17,468 nucleotides of DNA from an uncultured Collinsella sp. (GCA_902478995.1 CABSNF010000047.1:1-17468); one strand, 5' to 3'. Numbered from the stretch's first letter, positions 9,570-17,336 are shown. Numbers and translations: made by a program. The notes: generated by a model not told the origin, from the letters alone.

Positions 9570-11021
9570 ATGGCGGACAAGAACGCAGAAGTTGCAGTCG
9601 AGGATAACGGCGGCATGAAGAAAACGCTTTCGCTCTGGAACTTCTTCACCATCGGCTTCGGTGCCATCATCGGTACCGGTTGGGTTCTGCAGGTCGGCGA
9701 CTGGATGGTCGTGGGCGGCGGTCCCGTTCCCGCTATGATCGCATTCCTCTTGGGTGCAATCTTCCTCGTGCCCGTCGGAGCTGTTTTCGGTGAGCTCACG
9801 GCTGCCATCCCCATCTCGGGCGGCATCGTCGAGTATGTCGATCGTAGCTTTGGCCGTACGCTGAGCTACATCACCGGATGGCTTTTGGCCCTGGGCAACG
9901 GCATCCTGTGCCCGTGGGAGGCCATCGCCATTTCGACCCTCGTGTCCGAGATGTTCGGTAGCCTGCCCGGTCTTGAGTGGCTGCGCGCCGTCAAGCTCTA
10001 CACCATCCTGGGCGCCGACGTTTACCTGTTCCCGACGCTGATCGCGCTCGGCTTTGCAGTCTACGTCATCTTCCTCAACTTCCGCGGCGCCAGCTCGGCT
10101 GCCAAGCTCCAGGCCTTCCTGACCAAGGCCCTGCTCTGCGGCATGCTGCTCGCCATGGGCGTCTCACTGTTCACCGGCTCGCCGGACAACGCCATGCCCG
10201 TGTTCTCCCAGGTCACCGGCGCTGGCGGCGGCAAGGCCGCTACCGAGAGCACCAGCCTGTTCGCCGGCATCGTGTCGGTCCTGGTACTGACCCCGTTCTT
10301 CTACGCCGGCTTCGACACCATTCCTCAGCAGGCTGAGGAAGCAGCCGAGGGCCTCAACTGGAACAAGTTCGGCAAGATCATCTCCCTGGCATTGCTGGCC
10401 GCCGGCGGCTTCTACATGGTCTGTATCTACTCGTTTGGCACCATCCTCGACTGGCATGAGTTTGTTAAGAGCCCGGTTCCCGCGCTTGCCTGCCTCAAGG
10501 GCATCAACATGCTTCTGTACCTGGCCATGCTCGTCATCGCCACGCTTGGACCCATGGGCCCGATGAACTCCTTCTATGGCGCCACGAGCCGCATCATGCT
10601 CGCCATGGGCCGCAAGGGCCAGCTGCCCGAGAAATTCGCCGAGGTCGACCCCAAGTCCGGCGCTCCCAAGCTTGCCTGCGTCGTCTTGGGCGTCATCACT
10701 GTCATCGGTCCGTTCCTGGGCAAGAACATGCTCATCCCCCTGACCAACGTGTCGGCTCTCGCCTTCATCTTCTCCTGCGGCATGGTCGCGCTCGCATGCC
10801 TGCGCATGCGCTTCACCGAGCCCGACCTGCCTCGTCCCTACGAGGTGCCCGGCGGCAAGTTTGGCATCGGCCTCGCTATCGCCGCCTGCGCCATCATCAT
10901 CGGCCTGCTTGTGATTCCGTTCTCTCCCGCCTCCCTCAACATGGTGGAGTGGAGCATCGTGATCGGCTGGTTGGCTATTGGCCTGGCCCTCATGGCTTTC
11001 ACCAATTCCCGTAAAAAGTAA
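9570..11021 (+). CDS. APC-superfamily amino acid permease
   Basis: 483-residue inner-membrane transporter with about 12 hydrophobic segments, of the amino acid-polyamine-organocation superfamily, expected to import an amino acid or related amine by ion symport or exchange. TM1 has the typical broken helix GFGAIIGTG (29-37); GELTAAIPISGGIVEYV follows TM2; TM6 carries FFYAGFD (243-249). Sequence alone does not give the substrate. The ATG at 9570 has a strong ribosome binding site (9556-9563) 6 bases upstream. The amidohydrolase gene begins 131 bp downstream in the same direction, so the two may share a transcript and a substrate, although a GC-rich hairpin lies between them. Other options, such as an agmatine/putrescine or peptide-derived substrate, cannot be excluded. 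Confidence 0.9.
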   Translation: MADKNAEVAVEDNGGMKKTLSLWNFFTIGFGAIIGTGWVLQVGDWMVVGGGPVPAMIAFLLGAIFLVPVGAVFGELTAAIPISGGIVEYVDRSFGRTLSYITGWLLALGNGILCPWEAIAISTLVSEMFGSLPGLEWLRAVKLYTILGADVYLFPTLIALGFAVYVIFLNFRGASSAAKLQAFLTKALLCGMLLAMGVSLFTGSPDNAMPVFSQVTGAGGGKAATESTSLFAGIVSVLVLTPFFYAGFDTIPQQAEEAAEGLNWNKFGKIISLALLAAGGFYMVCIYSFGTILDWHEFVKSPVPALACLKGINMLLYLAMLVIATLGPMGPMNSFYGATSRIMLAMGRKGQLPEKFAEVDPKSGAPKLACVVLGVITVIGPFLGKNMLIPLTNVSALAFIFSCGMVALACLRMRFTEPDLPRPYEVPGGKFGIGLAIAACAIIIGLLVIPFSPASLNMVEWSIVIGWLAIGLALMAFTNSRKK

Positions 11022-11041
11022 CGCCGAGCCGGGGCGGATCG

Positions 11042-11070
11042 GGTGCGCGGGCCCCTCTCTCCCGCGCACC
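11042..11070 (+). terminator. Strong GC hairpin between permease and amidohydrolase
   Basis: GGTGCGCGGG (11042-11051) and CCCGCGCACC (11061-11070) form a perfect 10-bp stem with a 9-base loop. No T-run follows, so it may be a processing or mRNA-stability site that makes the two genes differ in expression rather than a true terminator. Confidence 0.45.
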
Positions 11071-11098
11071 GAACCCGGCACCACTTGGGTAGCTTTGT

Positions 11099-11142
11099 GA
11101 GGCCTTAACCCAACACGGCCTCGCCCACTATATGGATCCATA
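11099..11142. repeat. Inverted repeat and palindrome before the amidohydrolase
   Basis: GAGGCC (11099-11104) pairs with GGCCTC (11117-11122); nine bases later comes the 12-base palindrome TATGGATCCATA (11131-11142), which directly precedes the ribosome binding site AGGAGG (11143-11148). Either could be an operator; no regulator is identified. Confidence 0.4.
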
Positions 11143-11152
11143 AGGAGGAACC

Positions 11153-12430
11153 ATGTCCACTAAGTATGCAATCGTTGGCGGCAAGCTCATCGACGGTACC
11201 GGTGCCGAGCCGGTCGAGAACTCCCTCGTTCTCGTCGACGACAACGGCAAGATCGAGTATGCCGGCGTTATGCAGGGCCTTCCCGAGGGCGTTGAGGTCA
11301 TCGACGCCGCCGGCAAGACCGTCCTTCCCGGCCTGATCGACACTCACCTGCACTTCTCGGGCAACCTGACCGACGATGACACCGATTGGGTCATGCAGCC
11401 GCTCCTCGAGAAGCAGGCCGTCGCCGTCAAGCAGGCCTACGACTGCCTCACCCACGGCCTCACCACCGTCTGCGAGATCGGCCGCTTTGGTATCCAGATT
11501 CGCGACTGCATCGACAAGGGCGTCTTTAAGGGCCCGCGCGTTCTGGCCACCGGCCTCGGCTTCTGCCGTGTTGCCGGTCACGGTGATTCCCACCACTGCA
11601 CCCAGGAGCTCAACAAGGAATCCCACCCCTGGGGCGACCAGGTCGATGGTCCTTGGGATCTGCGCAAGGCCGTCCGTCGTCGCCTGCGCGAGAACCCCGA
11701 TGCCATCAAGATCTGGGCTACCGGTGGCGGCATCTGGCGCTGGGACTCCGGTCGCGACCAGCACTATTGCTCCGAGGAGATCCAGGCCGTGGTCGAAGAG
11801 GCAAAGATGGTCGGTATTCCCGTGTGGAGCCACTGCTACAACAATCACGCCGCTGCCTACGATTCCGTTTGCTTTGGCTGCGAGCAGCTGATTCACGGTT
11901 TCGATATCGATGAGCGCACCATGGACCTCATGGCCGAGCAGGGCACCTTCTTCACCCCGACGATTGCCTTCCTGCCCACCTGGTACGCCACCTATCCGCC
12001 CGTCTACGTCCCCGAGCTGCACGACAAGTACGAGGGCACCCTGGTCGAGAAGGAGCTGCAGCGCAACTACGACTGCCTGCGCGAGGCCAAGAAGCGCGGC
12101 GTCGTCATGACGATCGGCTCCGACTCCTTCTCCTTCGTCACCCCGTACGGCACCTGCTCCATCGAGGAGATGTACGAGTTCGTCGACAAGATCGGCTTCA
12201 CCCCGGTCGAGACCATCACCTGCGCCACCCTCAACGGTGCCAAGATGTGCCACATCGAGGACGAGACCGGTTCCATCGAGGCCGGCAAGTGCGCCGACCT
12301 GCTGGTCGTCAACGGTGACGTCGCCGCCGACATCCATGTGCTCAACACCGACAACATGGACGTCATCATGAAGGACGGCTGGATCGTCGAGGCTGGCACC
12401 TTTGGCGAGGCCAACAAATACAGCGCCTAA
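11153..12430 (+). CDS. Metal-dependent amidohydrolase (COG1228, imidazolonepropionase/prolidase-like)
   Basis: 425-residue cytosolic TIM-barrel hydrolase of the amidohydrolase superfamily. Metal ligands can be placed: HLH (65 and 67) after strand 1, the likely carboxylated Lys186 in IKIWATGG, His227 in WSHCYNN, His248 in LIHGFD and Asp324 in IGSDSFSF, so a two-metal centre is likely. N- and C-terminal parts form the small beta-sandwich (GKLIDGTG at the start, AGKCADLLVVNGD near the end). Characterised COG1228 members include imidazolonepropionases and Xaa-Pro or Xaa-Arg/Lys dipeptidases; I cannot choose between them. It follows an APC permease, which suggests the substrate is imported and then hydrolysed. 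Start ATG follows AAGGAGG with a short spacer. A terminator lies after the stop. No TTA, CTA or TCA codon occurs in the frame. Confidence 0.88.
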   Translation: MSTKYAIVGGKLIDGTGAEPVENSLVLVDDNGKIEYAGVMQGLPEGVEVIDAAGKTVLPGLIDTHLHFSGNLTDDDTDWVMQPLLEKQAVAVKQAYDCLTHGLTTVCEIGRFGIQIRDCIDKGVFKGPRVLATGLGFCRVAGHGDSHHCTQELNKESHPWGDQVDGPWDLRKAVRRRLRENPDAIKIWATGGGIWRWDSGRDQHYCSEEIQAVVEEAKMVGIPVWSHCYNNHAAAYDSVCFGCEQLIHGFDIDERTMDLMAEQGTFFTPTIAFLPTWYATYPPVYVPELHDKYEGTLVEKELQRNYDCLREAKKRGVVMTIGSDSFSFVTPYGTCSIEEMYEFVDKIGFTPVETITCATLNGAKMCHIEDETGSIEAGKCADLLVVNGDVAADIHVLNTDNMDVIMKDGWIVEAGTFGEANKYSA

Positions 12431-12433
12431 GAT

Positions 12434-12486
12434 ACCGTTTGTCGATGGCTGGATGTAAAACACAGTTTTTGATTGCATAATGCAAT
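12434..12486 (+). promoter_or_regulatory. Candidate control region of the sensor/regulator pair
   Basis: ACCGTTTGT (12434-12442) fits the LytTR half-site consensus [TA][AC][CA]GTTN[AG][TG] completely, and ACAGTTTTT (12462-12470) fits in 8 of 9 positions. The gap of 19 bp is longer than the usual 11-13. Next comes ATTGCATAATGCAAT (12472-12486), a perfect 7+1+7 inverted repeat containing the -10-like CATAAT. This may be an autoregulatory promoter for the downstream LytS/LytTR genes. Confidence 0.4.
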
Positions 12487-12488
12487 GG

Positions 12489-12514
12489 AGAGGGTCGCTT
12501 GCGGCCCTCTTTAT
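12489..12514 (+). terminator. Terminator after the amidohydrolase
   Basis: AGAGGGTCG (12489-12497) pairs with CGGCCCTCT (12502-12510) around a CTTG loop, with one U-G pair, and TTTATT follows. It lies 58 bases past the amidohydrolase stop and 33 bases before the sensor kinase start. Confidence 0.75.
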
Positions 12515-12547
12515 TGCTATGGGTGCTACGGACAAGAGGGGATGACG

Positions 12548-13933
12548 GTGGATTTAAACAGGCTGATTCTGGGCAAGAGTTACAACTCTACCAAGGTCTT
12601 TCGTACGGCCCAGCATGTGGTCCAGGCCATCCTGCTCGGTATCGTCGTTCCGGCGCTTATCCTACTGCTTATCTGGGATTTAACCGATAATCCCAATCCC
12701 GTTCCGGGCGTTGTCGTTATTGCCGGCCTGGTCATGCTGTGCTTCTTCTTCTCATATGTCTTTGTGGTCCCCGACGACCTCACGTCGAGCGCAACCGACC
12801 GTACGCTTGCCATCGCATCAAAAATATTCGCCTACACGTCGCGCGGCCTTACGCCCGAAGCGGCCCTGGGCGCCTCTAAAATTATCCTGTCCGAGACCAT
12901 CGCGTCGGCCATCTGCTTTACCGATGGCAAACAGGTGTTGGCAAGCTGGGGCGAAGACTCGGCAAAGTGCCCTGCCGGCACCCCGGTCGTGCTCAAGACC
13001 ACGCTCAACGTGATCGAGTCCGGCGAACAGAGTGTATTTTCGCGTGACGCCTCCAATGAGACGGGCGGCTATTTTCCCCGTCTGCGCGCCGGCATTGTCG
13101 CGCCGCTTACCGTGCGCGGGCATTGCGTGGGTACGCTCGAGCTGTACTATCCCCGCCTGAGCAGCATCGATATGCGCCAGACGGCCCTTGCCTCGGGTTT
13201 TGCCGATCTAATTTCCACGCAGCTCGCCAGCTTTGAGCTCGAGCGCCAGGACGAGCTCACAGCCCGTGTTGAGCTTCGCGCCCTGCAGTCGCAGGTCGAC
13301 CCGCATTTTCTATTCAATACCATTAGCACGATCGTGTCGCTCGTTCGAACCGAGCCCGACAAGGCGCGATCATTGCTGATCGACTTTTCCAACTACTATC
13401 GTCAGACGCTTTCTGACTCCGATACGCTCACCACGCTCGAGCACGAGGTGGAACAGGGCACTCGTTATATCAATCTTATGCAGGCCCGGTATGGCGACGG
13501 CCGTCTGCGCGTTTCGGTCGACATCGACTTTGAGGTGCGCGACAGCCTGGTACCGCCGTTTATCTTGCAGCCGCTGCTCGAAAATTGCATCAAGCATGCG
13601 CAGCGCGAGATTGAGCCGCTTTCTATTCGTGTTAGGGCTTTTGAGACCGATGACGGCTTGGAGATTATCGTCGAAGATGACGGCATCGGTATGAGCGAAG
13701 AAGTCTGCGCGCATCTGTTTGAGCAGCATCGCCGAGAGGAGCCCGAGAGCATTACCGCCGACGGCTCCGTCAAGCGAGGTTGCGGCCTGGCGCTCTTCAA
13801 CGTGCTTCAGCGCATCCATTTCTTTTACGGAGAAGATTCTGGCATGCGCGTGAAGTCCCAGGAGGGCGTGGGAACACAGGTCATCGTAGAGTTGAACGGC
13901 GAGCCGCATGAGCCGGCGCCGCTAACGGTGTAG
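12548..13933 (+). CDS. LytS-like sensor histidine kinase
   Basis: 461-residue membrane sensor kinase that should phosphorylate the LytTR regulator encoded next. Seen: two hydrophobic segments near the N terminus (about residues 22-42 and 52-72), a GAF-like sensor domain (about 85-230) resembling that of LytS/BtsS, the phospho-acceptor motif QVDPHFLFN (His253), then an ATPase domain with LLENCIKHA (Asn346), DDGIGMS and GCGLALFNV. Classical LytS proteins have a 5-6 helix sensor region, so this is a reduced form. Start: AAGAGGGG (12534-12541) directly abuts an ATG at 12542 but lies 6 bases before the GTG at 12548; the same AAGAGGGG string stands 8 bases before the regulator's start, so I chose GTG. 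Relatives sense pyruvate or respond to cell-wall stress; the ligand here is unknown. Confidence 0.9.
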   Translation: MDLNRLILGKSYNSTKVFRTAQHVVQAILLGIVVPALILLLIWDLTDNPNPVPGVVVIAGLVMLCFFFSYVFVVPDDLTSSATDRTLAIASKIFAYTSRGLTPEAALGASKIILSETIASAICFTDGKQVLASWGEDSAKCPAGTPVVLKTTLNVIESGEQSVFSRDASNETGGYFPRLRAGIVAPLTVRGHCVGTLELYYPRLSSIDMRQTALASGFADLISTQLASFELERQDELTARVELRALQSQVDPHFLFNTISTIVSLVRTEPDKARSLLIDFSNYYRQTLSDSDTLTTLEHEVEQGTRYINLMQARYGDGRLRVSVDIDFEVRDSLVPPFILQPLLENCIKHAQREIEPLSIRVRAFETDDGLEIIVEDDGIGMSEEVCAHLFEQHRREEPESITADGSVKRGCGLALFNVLQRIHFFYGEDSGMRVKSQEGVGTQVIVELNGEPHEPAPLTV

Positions 13934-13971
13934 CACGCGGTTGGATTGAGAGAAAAAGAGGGGAAGCACAT

Positions 13972-14706
13972 ATGTCCGAAGGCTGGAACATCCTGGTGGT
14001 TGATGACGAGCCTCCCATTAGGGCTGAGCTACGCTATCTGTTGGAAAAGGATACGCGTGTAGGTCAGATTGCCGAGGCGGGCAATGTCACCGAAGCCGTG
14101 GAGTCGATTCTGTCGAACAAGCCCGACGTGCTGTTTTTAGACATTACCATGCCCGGTCGCTCGGGAATTGAGCTTGCCGAGACGCTGCAGAACCTAAAGA
14201 CGCCGCCGATCGTGGTGTTTGTGACGGCATTTGCCGAGTATGCGGCCGATGCCTATAACCTCGATGCTGTCGATTACATCGTCAAACCGGTCGAGGATGC
14301 CCGCTTGTCAAAGGCACTCGACAAGATAGAGACTGTCCTGGGCGCTCGCCGTGTCGTCCATGCTCCGCGCCAGCCTTTGCGCCTGACGGTTGATCGTGGG
14401 GGCAAAAGGGTGTTCATTCCCGTGGCGGATGTCTGCTACTTTGAGGCACGCGCCGATTTTTGCAACGCCGTTTGCGCCGAGGGAACATACCTGATCAATG
14501 AGTCGATTTCCTCGCTCGAGCGGCGCCTGGCCTCCGAGGGCTTTATCCGTGTCCACCGCAGTTATCTGGTCAATTTGGAAGACGTGCATAATGTCGAGAT
14601 CGGTTCCACGGGTCTTATGGAGCTCAGGCTCGATCGCGTAACCTCGACGGTGCCCGTGTCCCGTCGTCGCGCTGCCGAGGTTAAAGCGCACCTGGGGCTT
14701 GCGTAG
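13972..14706 (+). CDS. LytTR-family response regulator
   Basis: 244-residue cytosolic two-component regulator. The receiver domain (about 5-120) has the acidic pair Asp11-Asp12, phospho-acceptor Asp57 in LFLDITMPG, Thr85 and Lys105 in YIVKP. The DNA-binding LytTR domain (about 138-240) has the typical VCYFEARADFCNAV strand region and FIRVHRSYLVNLEDV. Members bind pairs of roughly 9-bp direct repeats. The gene starts 38 bp after the sensor kinase stop, with AAGAGGGG 8 bases before the ATG, so the two form an operon and a cognate pair. Likely targets could include its own operon (half-sites at 12434 and 12462) or neighbouring transport or energy genes, by analogy with pyruvate-responsive BtsSR/YpdAB systems; this is inference. 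Confidence 0.93.
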   Translation: MSEGWNILVVDDEPPIRAELRYLLEKDTRVGQIAEAGNVTEAVESILSNKPDVLFLDITMPGRSGIELAETLQNLKTPPIVVFVTAFAEYAADAYNLDAVDYIVKPVEDARLSKALDKIETVLGARRVVHAPRQPLRLTVDRGGKRVFIPVADVCYFEARADFCNAVCAEGTYLINESISSLERRLASEGFIRVHRSYLVNLEDVHNVEIGSTGLMELRLDRVTSTVPVSRRRAAEVKAHLGLA

Positions 14707-14714
14707 ACGGTCTG

Positions 14715-14759
14715 CATGCCATCGTTTACCACCGCAGGTTTGGCATGACCGTGCGGTGG
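14715..14759 (+). other. Two interleaved stems after the regulator gene
   Basis: CATGCCA (14715-14721) pairs with TGGCATG (14741-14747), and CCACCGCA (14729-14736) pairs with TGCGGTGG (14752-14759). Both are perfect and their order interlocks, so they form either a pseudoknot or two competing hairpins. No T-run follows. Confidence 0.5.
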
Positions 14760-14766
14760 GCATAAT
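14757..14766 (+). promoter_or_regulatory. Candidate promoter of the phospholipase-family gene
   Basis: TGGG followed by CATAAT (14761-14766), with TTTGGC 16 bp upstream (14739-14744) as a weak -35. It matches the G-run plus -10 motif seen before nifJ, the MFS gene and the glycosyltransferase gene. It lies 32 bases before the start codon. Confidence 0.4.
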
Positions 14767-14798
14767 GGGTGACATCGAATGAAATCGAAAGGATCATT

Positions 14799-15743
14799 AT
14801 GCCCGCGCTCATTACGCATCATCTGTTTGGCGAGGAAAGCATCGACCGTCTTCCGCAGGGCGTTATCACGTCCGACGAGGAACGCATCGCCTTTATCCTG
14901 GGAAACCAAGGTCCCGACCCGTTTTTCTTCCACATGCTCACGCCGCGCATTTCCGACTGCACGTCGCTTGCCCAGGTCATGCATCGCTCGCGCATGTCGT
15001 GCCAGTTCTCGTGCCTGCGCGACGGCGTGTCGCACCTGCAGCCGCGCGATGCCAACCTGGGTCGCGCCTTTGCGTTGGGCCTGCTGTCGCACTATGTGCT
15101 CGACCGCAATGCCCACCCCTTTGTCTACGAGCAGCAGTTTGGCATTGTAGATTCCGCCCCCGAGCTCGAGGCTTCGGGCAGCCAAGTACACGCCGTGCTC
15201 GAAAGCGATCTGGACGTGCTGATGCTACAGCTCAAGCGCGACGGTGCCACGGTTGAGGATTATCCGCCGGCGGGCGAGATCGTCACCACCGACCGCATCA
15301 ACCGTGTGGCCGGTGTGCTGATGAGCTACGTCGCCGGGCGCGTGTACGGTATCGACATCCCGGCGGGGGAGTACGCTGGCGCCGTCTCGGACATGCAGAT
15401 GCTCTATCGCACCATTGAGCCTGCCGGCTCGGTAAAGACGCGCGCGATTGCCCTGGTTGAGGGCTTGGTGCACGACTACTCGCTGCTCGACGGCCTTGCC
15501 CATCGTGTGACGACGGAGCTGCCCGAGCGCACCGGCAACCTGGGCCACCTGACATGGAAGAACCCCTTTACCGATGAGGTCTCGACCGAGAGTTTCCCCG
15601 AGGTCTTTGAGCGCGCGCTGGCCGATTACGAGCTCACCGTCGCCCGCTTTATCGAGACTGGTGACATGGATGCCGTGACCGGCCATATCAACTACAGCGG
15701 CCGCGTACTCGACGCCGACGAGGAGTTCGACCGCGAGGAATAA
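14799..15743 (+). CDS. Zinc-dependent phospholipase C family protein
   Basis: 314-residue protein resembling the zinc-dependent phospholipase C/D domain family. The N terminus MPALITHH places two histidines at 7 and 8, followed by QGPDPFFF (37-44) and the metal-binding pattern HYVLDRNAH (His98, Asp102, His106). There is no signal peptide or membrane helix, so it is probably cytosolic, unlike secreted clostridial toxins; the true substrate may be a phosphoester other than membrane lipid. The ATG at 14799 is preferred to the GTG at 14769 because GAAAGGA (14787-14793) lies 5 bases before it and the HH motif normally sits very near the N terminus. It follows the LytTR regulator by 92 bp with a possible promoter of its own, and a long palindrome follows the stop. 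Confidence 0.8.
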   Translation: MPALITHHLFGEESIDRLPQGVITSDEERIAFILGNQGPDPFFFHMLTPRISDCTSLAQVMHRSRMSCQFSCLRDGVSHLQPRDANLGRAFALGLLSHYVLDRNAHPFVYEQQFGIVDSAPELEASGSQVHAVLESDLDVLMLQLKRDGATVEDYPPAGEIVTTDRINRVAGVLMSYVAGRVYGIDIPAGEYAGAVSDMQMLYRTIEPAGSVKTRAIALVEGLVHDYSLLDGLAHRVTTELPERTGNLGHLTWKNPFTDEVSTESFPEVFERALADYELTVARFIETGDMDAVTGHINYSGRVLDADEEFDREE

Positions 15744-15758
15744 CAAGCCGACTCATAA

Positions 15759-15822
15759 GTTGCGGTGGAATAGTTCCTGAATGAAGCCCCGGAGGGCTAA
15801 ACAGGAACTATTTCACCGCAAC
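15759..15822. repeat. 64-bp palindromic element after the phospholipase-family gene
   Basis: Arms of 21 bases (15759-15779 and 15802-15822) match in 20 positions; the one mismatch, G15768 with T15813, is a G-U pair in + RNA. Inside, AGCCC/GGGCT (15785-15798) makes a second small hairpin with a CGGA loop. No T-run follows. It may end the transcript, but it looks more like a palindromic repeat element. Confidence 0.7.
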
Positions 15823-15910
15823 CGCCTTGATGGGATGGTGTTTCGCCCTGCGTGTCCGTATGACCGCTCCTGTCCCTTTGCCGAATCCTTACCAGTGCTT
15901 CTGGACAATT

Positions 15911-15920
15911 GGGGTACGAT
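15911..15920 (+). promoter_or_regulatory. Candidate promoter of the MFS gene
   Basis: GGGG followed by TACGAT (15915-15920), 42 bases before the start codon, the same arrangement as upstream of nifJ (GGGG-TACAAT). No clear -35 at 16-18 bp. Confidence 0.4.
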
Positions 15921-15962
15921 GAACTAACTGCATATTGGGCGAATACGAAGGGGCCCCTGTCC

Positions 15963-17222
15963 ATGAAATACACCAAGCTCGAGCGTAACTGGGTTATGTA
16001 CGATGTGGGCAACTCAGCCCTCGTGCTGCTCAATACCTCGGTGGTGCCCATCTACTTTAATGCCATCAATACCGGTGCTTCCTCGGCAGACCTGGTGGTC
16101 GCTTGGGGCAACGCGCAGACGATCGCCTCGCTGGTCATTGCTATGCTCATGCCCATTCTGGGCGCGCTTGCCGATTACGCCGGCAACAAGATCAAGTTCT
16201 TCTTGGGCTTCTTCCTCACGGGCCTGGTTCTTTGCCTGGCGCAGGCTATCCCAATGTCCGCCATGGCATTTTTGACCGTGTACGTGCTGTGCACCATCGG
16301 CCTTAACTCTTCTATGACGTTCTACGACGCCATGCTGCCCGACATTACCACCGACGAGCGCATGGACGCCGTGTCCAGCTCGGGCTATGCCTGGGGCTAC
16401 ATCGGTTCCACCGTGCCGTTCATCATCTGCCTGGCGCTCATCATGGGTGGCCCCGCTCTTGGCGTCCCCACCATGCTGGCAACGCGTCTGTCGTTTATCA
16501 TCACTGGTGCCTGGTGGCTCATCTTTACCCTGCCGCTCATTCGCACCTATAAGCAAAAGTACGGTCGCGAGCGCGGTCCCGAGGACACCATCGGCCACAT
16601 CGTGGGCGGTGTGTTCTCCGAGGTCGGACACACCATGCGCGAGATCGCCCGCAACAAGACCGTGCTGGTCTACATGATCGCGTTCTTCTTCTATATCGAT
16701 GGCGTCCACACGGTCATTTCCATGGCCACCAGCTACGGATCGGCTTTGGGCATCGATTCGACACAGCTGGTGCTGGCGCTGCTCGTTACGCAGTTCGTGG
16801 CCTTTCCGTCCGCCATCATCTACGGCAAGCTCGCCGGACGCGTGGGCACGCTCAACATGATCCTGGTGGCGGTCGCCGCCTACATGGGCATTGTGCTGTT
16901 CGCCGCGTTCTTCCTAAAGACCGCCTTTGAATTTTGGGTGCTTGCCATTATGGTCGGCCTGTTCCAGGGCGGCGTGCAGGCGCTTAGCCGTAGCTACTTT
17001 GGCCGCATTATCCCCAAGGAAAAGTCCAACGAGTACTACGGCTTCTTTGACATCTTCGGTCGCTATGCAAGCGTCATGGGCACCTTCCTAGTGTCGGTCG
17101 TCACCTCGCTGACCGGCAACCCGTCACTGGGCGTCCTTTCCATTGGCGTGCTGCTGATCGTTGGCTTTATGCTGCTGGTTCGCCTGTCCCGCATGACTCG
17201 GGCGGCAGAGCATGCCGCATAG
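15963..17222 (+). CDS. UMF1/Atg22-like MFS transporter
   Basis: 419-residue inner-membrane protein with about 12 hydrophobic segments, of the UMF1 branch of the major facilitator superfamily (related to yeast vacuolar Atg22, an amino acid effluxer). Diagnostic motifs: YDVGNSA (13-19) in TM1 and QALSRSYFGRIIPKEKSNEYYGFF beginning at Gln339. A polar central loop of about 45 residues follows IRTYKQKYGRERGPED. The substrate is unproven; amino acid or small metabolite export is the family guess. The ATG at 15963 is preferred over an upstream in-frame TTG because AAGGGG (15948-15953) stands 9 bases before it and YDxxNSA normally sits near the N terminus. It has a candidate promoter at 15911 and a strong terminator at 17337, so it is probably a single-gene unit. 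Confidence 0.9.
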   Translation: MKYTKLERNWVMYDVGNSALVLLNTSVVPIYFNAINTGASSADLVVAWGNAQTIASLVIAMLMPILGALADYAGNKIKFFLGFFLTGLVLCLAQAIPMSAMAFLTVYVLCTIGLNSSMTFYDAMLPDITTDERMDAVSSSGYAWGYIGSTVPFIICLALIMGGPALGVPTMLATRLSFIITGAWWLIFTLPLIRTYKQKYGRERGPEDTIGHIVGGVFSEVGHTMREIARNKTVLVYMIAFFFYIDGVHTVISMATSYGSALGIDSTQLVLALLVTQFVAFPSAIIYGKLAGRVGTLNMILVAVAAYMGIVLFAAFFLKTAFEFWVLAIMVGLFQGGVQALSRSYFGRIIPKEKSNEYYGFFDIFGRYASVMGTFLVSVVTSLTGNPSLGVLSIGVLLIVGFMLLVRLSRMTRAAEHAA

Positions 17223-17311
17223 GAGTGAGCGGCTATTGCGCCTGTCCACGGTACTCTTTTGGGGTTATCCGCAATAAACATTGCGACTTGCGAGCAATGA
17301 TTTGTCCAAGT

Positions 17312-17320
17312 GGGTATGAT
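17312..17320 (+). promoter_or_regulatory. Candidate promoter before the glycosyltransferase gene
   Basis: GGG followed by TATGAT (17315-17320), the fourth example of this G-run/-10 motif in the window. It lies 72 bases before the start codon but upstream of the terminator hairpin at 17337. Confidence 0.35.
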
Positions 17321-17336
17321 GGAATCAGCTAGGTCG

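Noticed and set aside
10164..11141. 325-codon - strand open frame over the permease gene
   Set aside because: In-register shadow of the permease 3' half; the product is Gly/Asp/His-rich without a domain.
11105..12535. 476-codon - strand open frame over the amidohydrolase gene
   Set aside because: In-register shadow of the amidohydrolase, same codon-bias effect as at nifJ.
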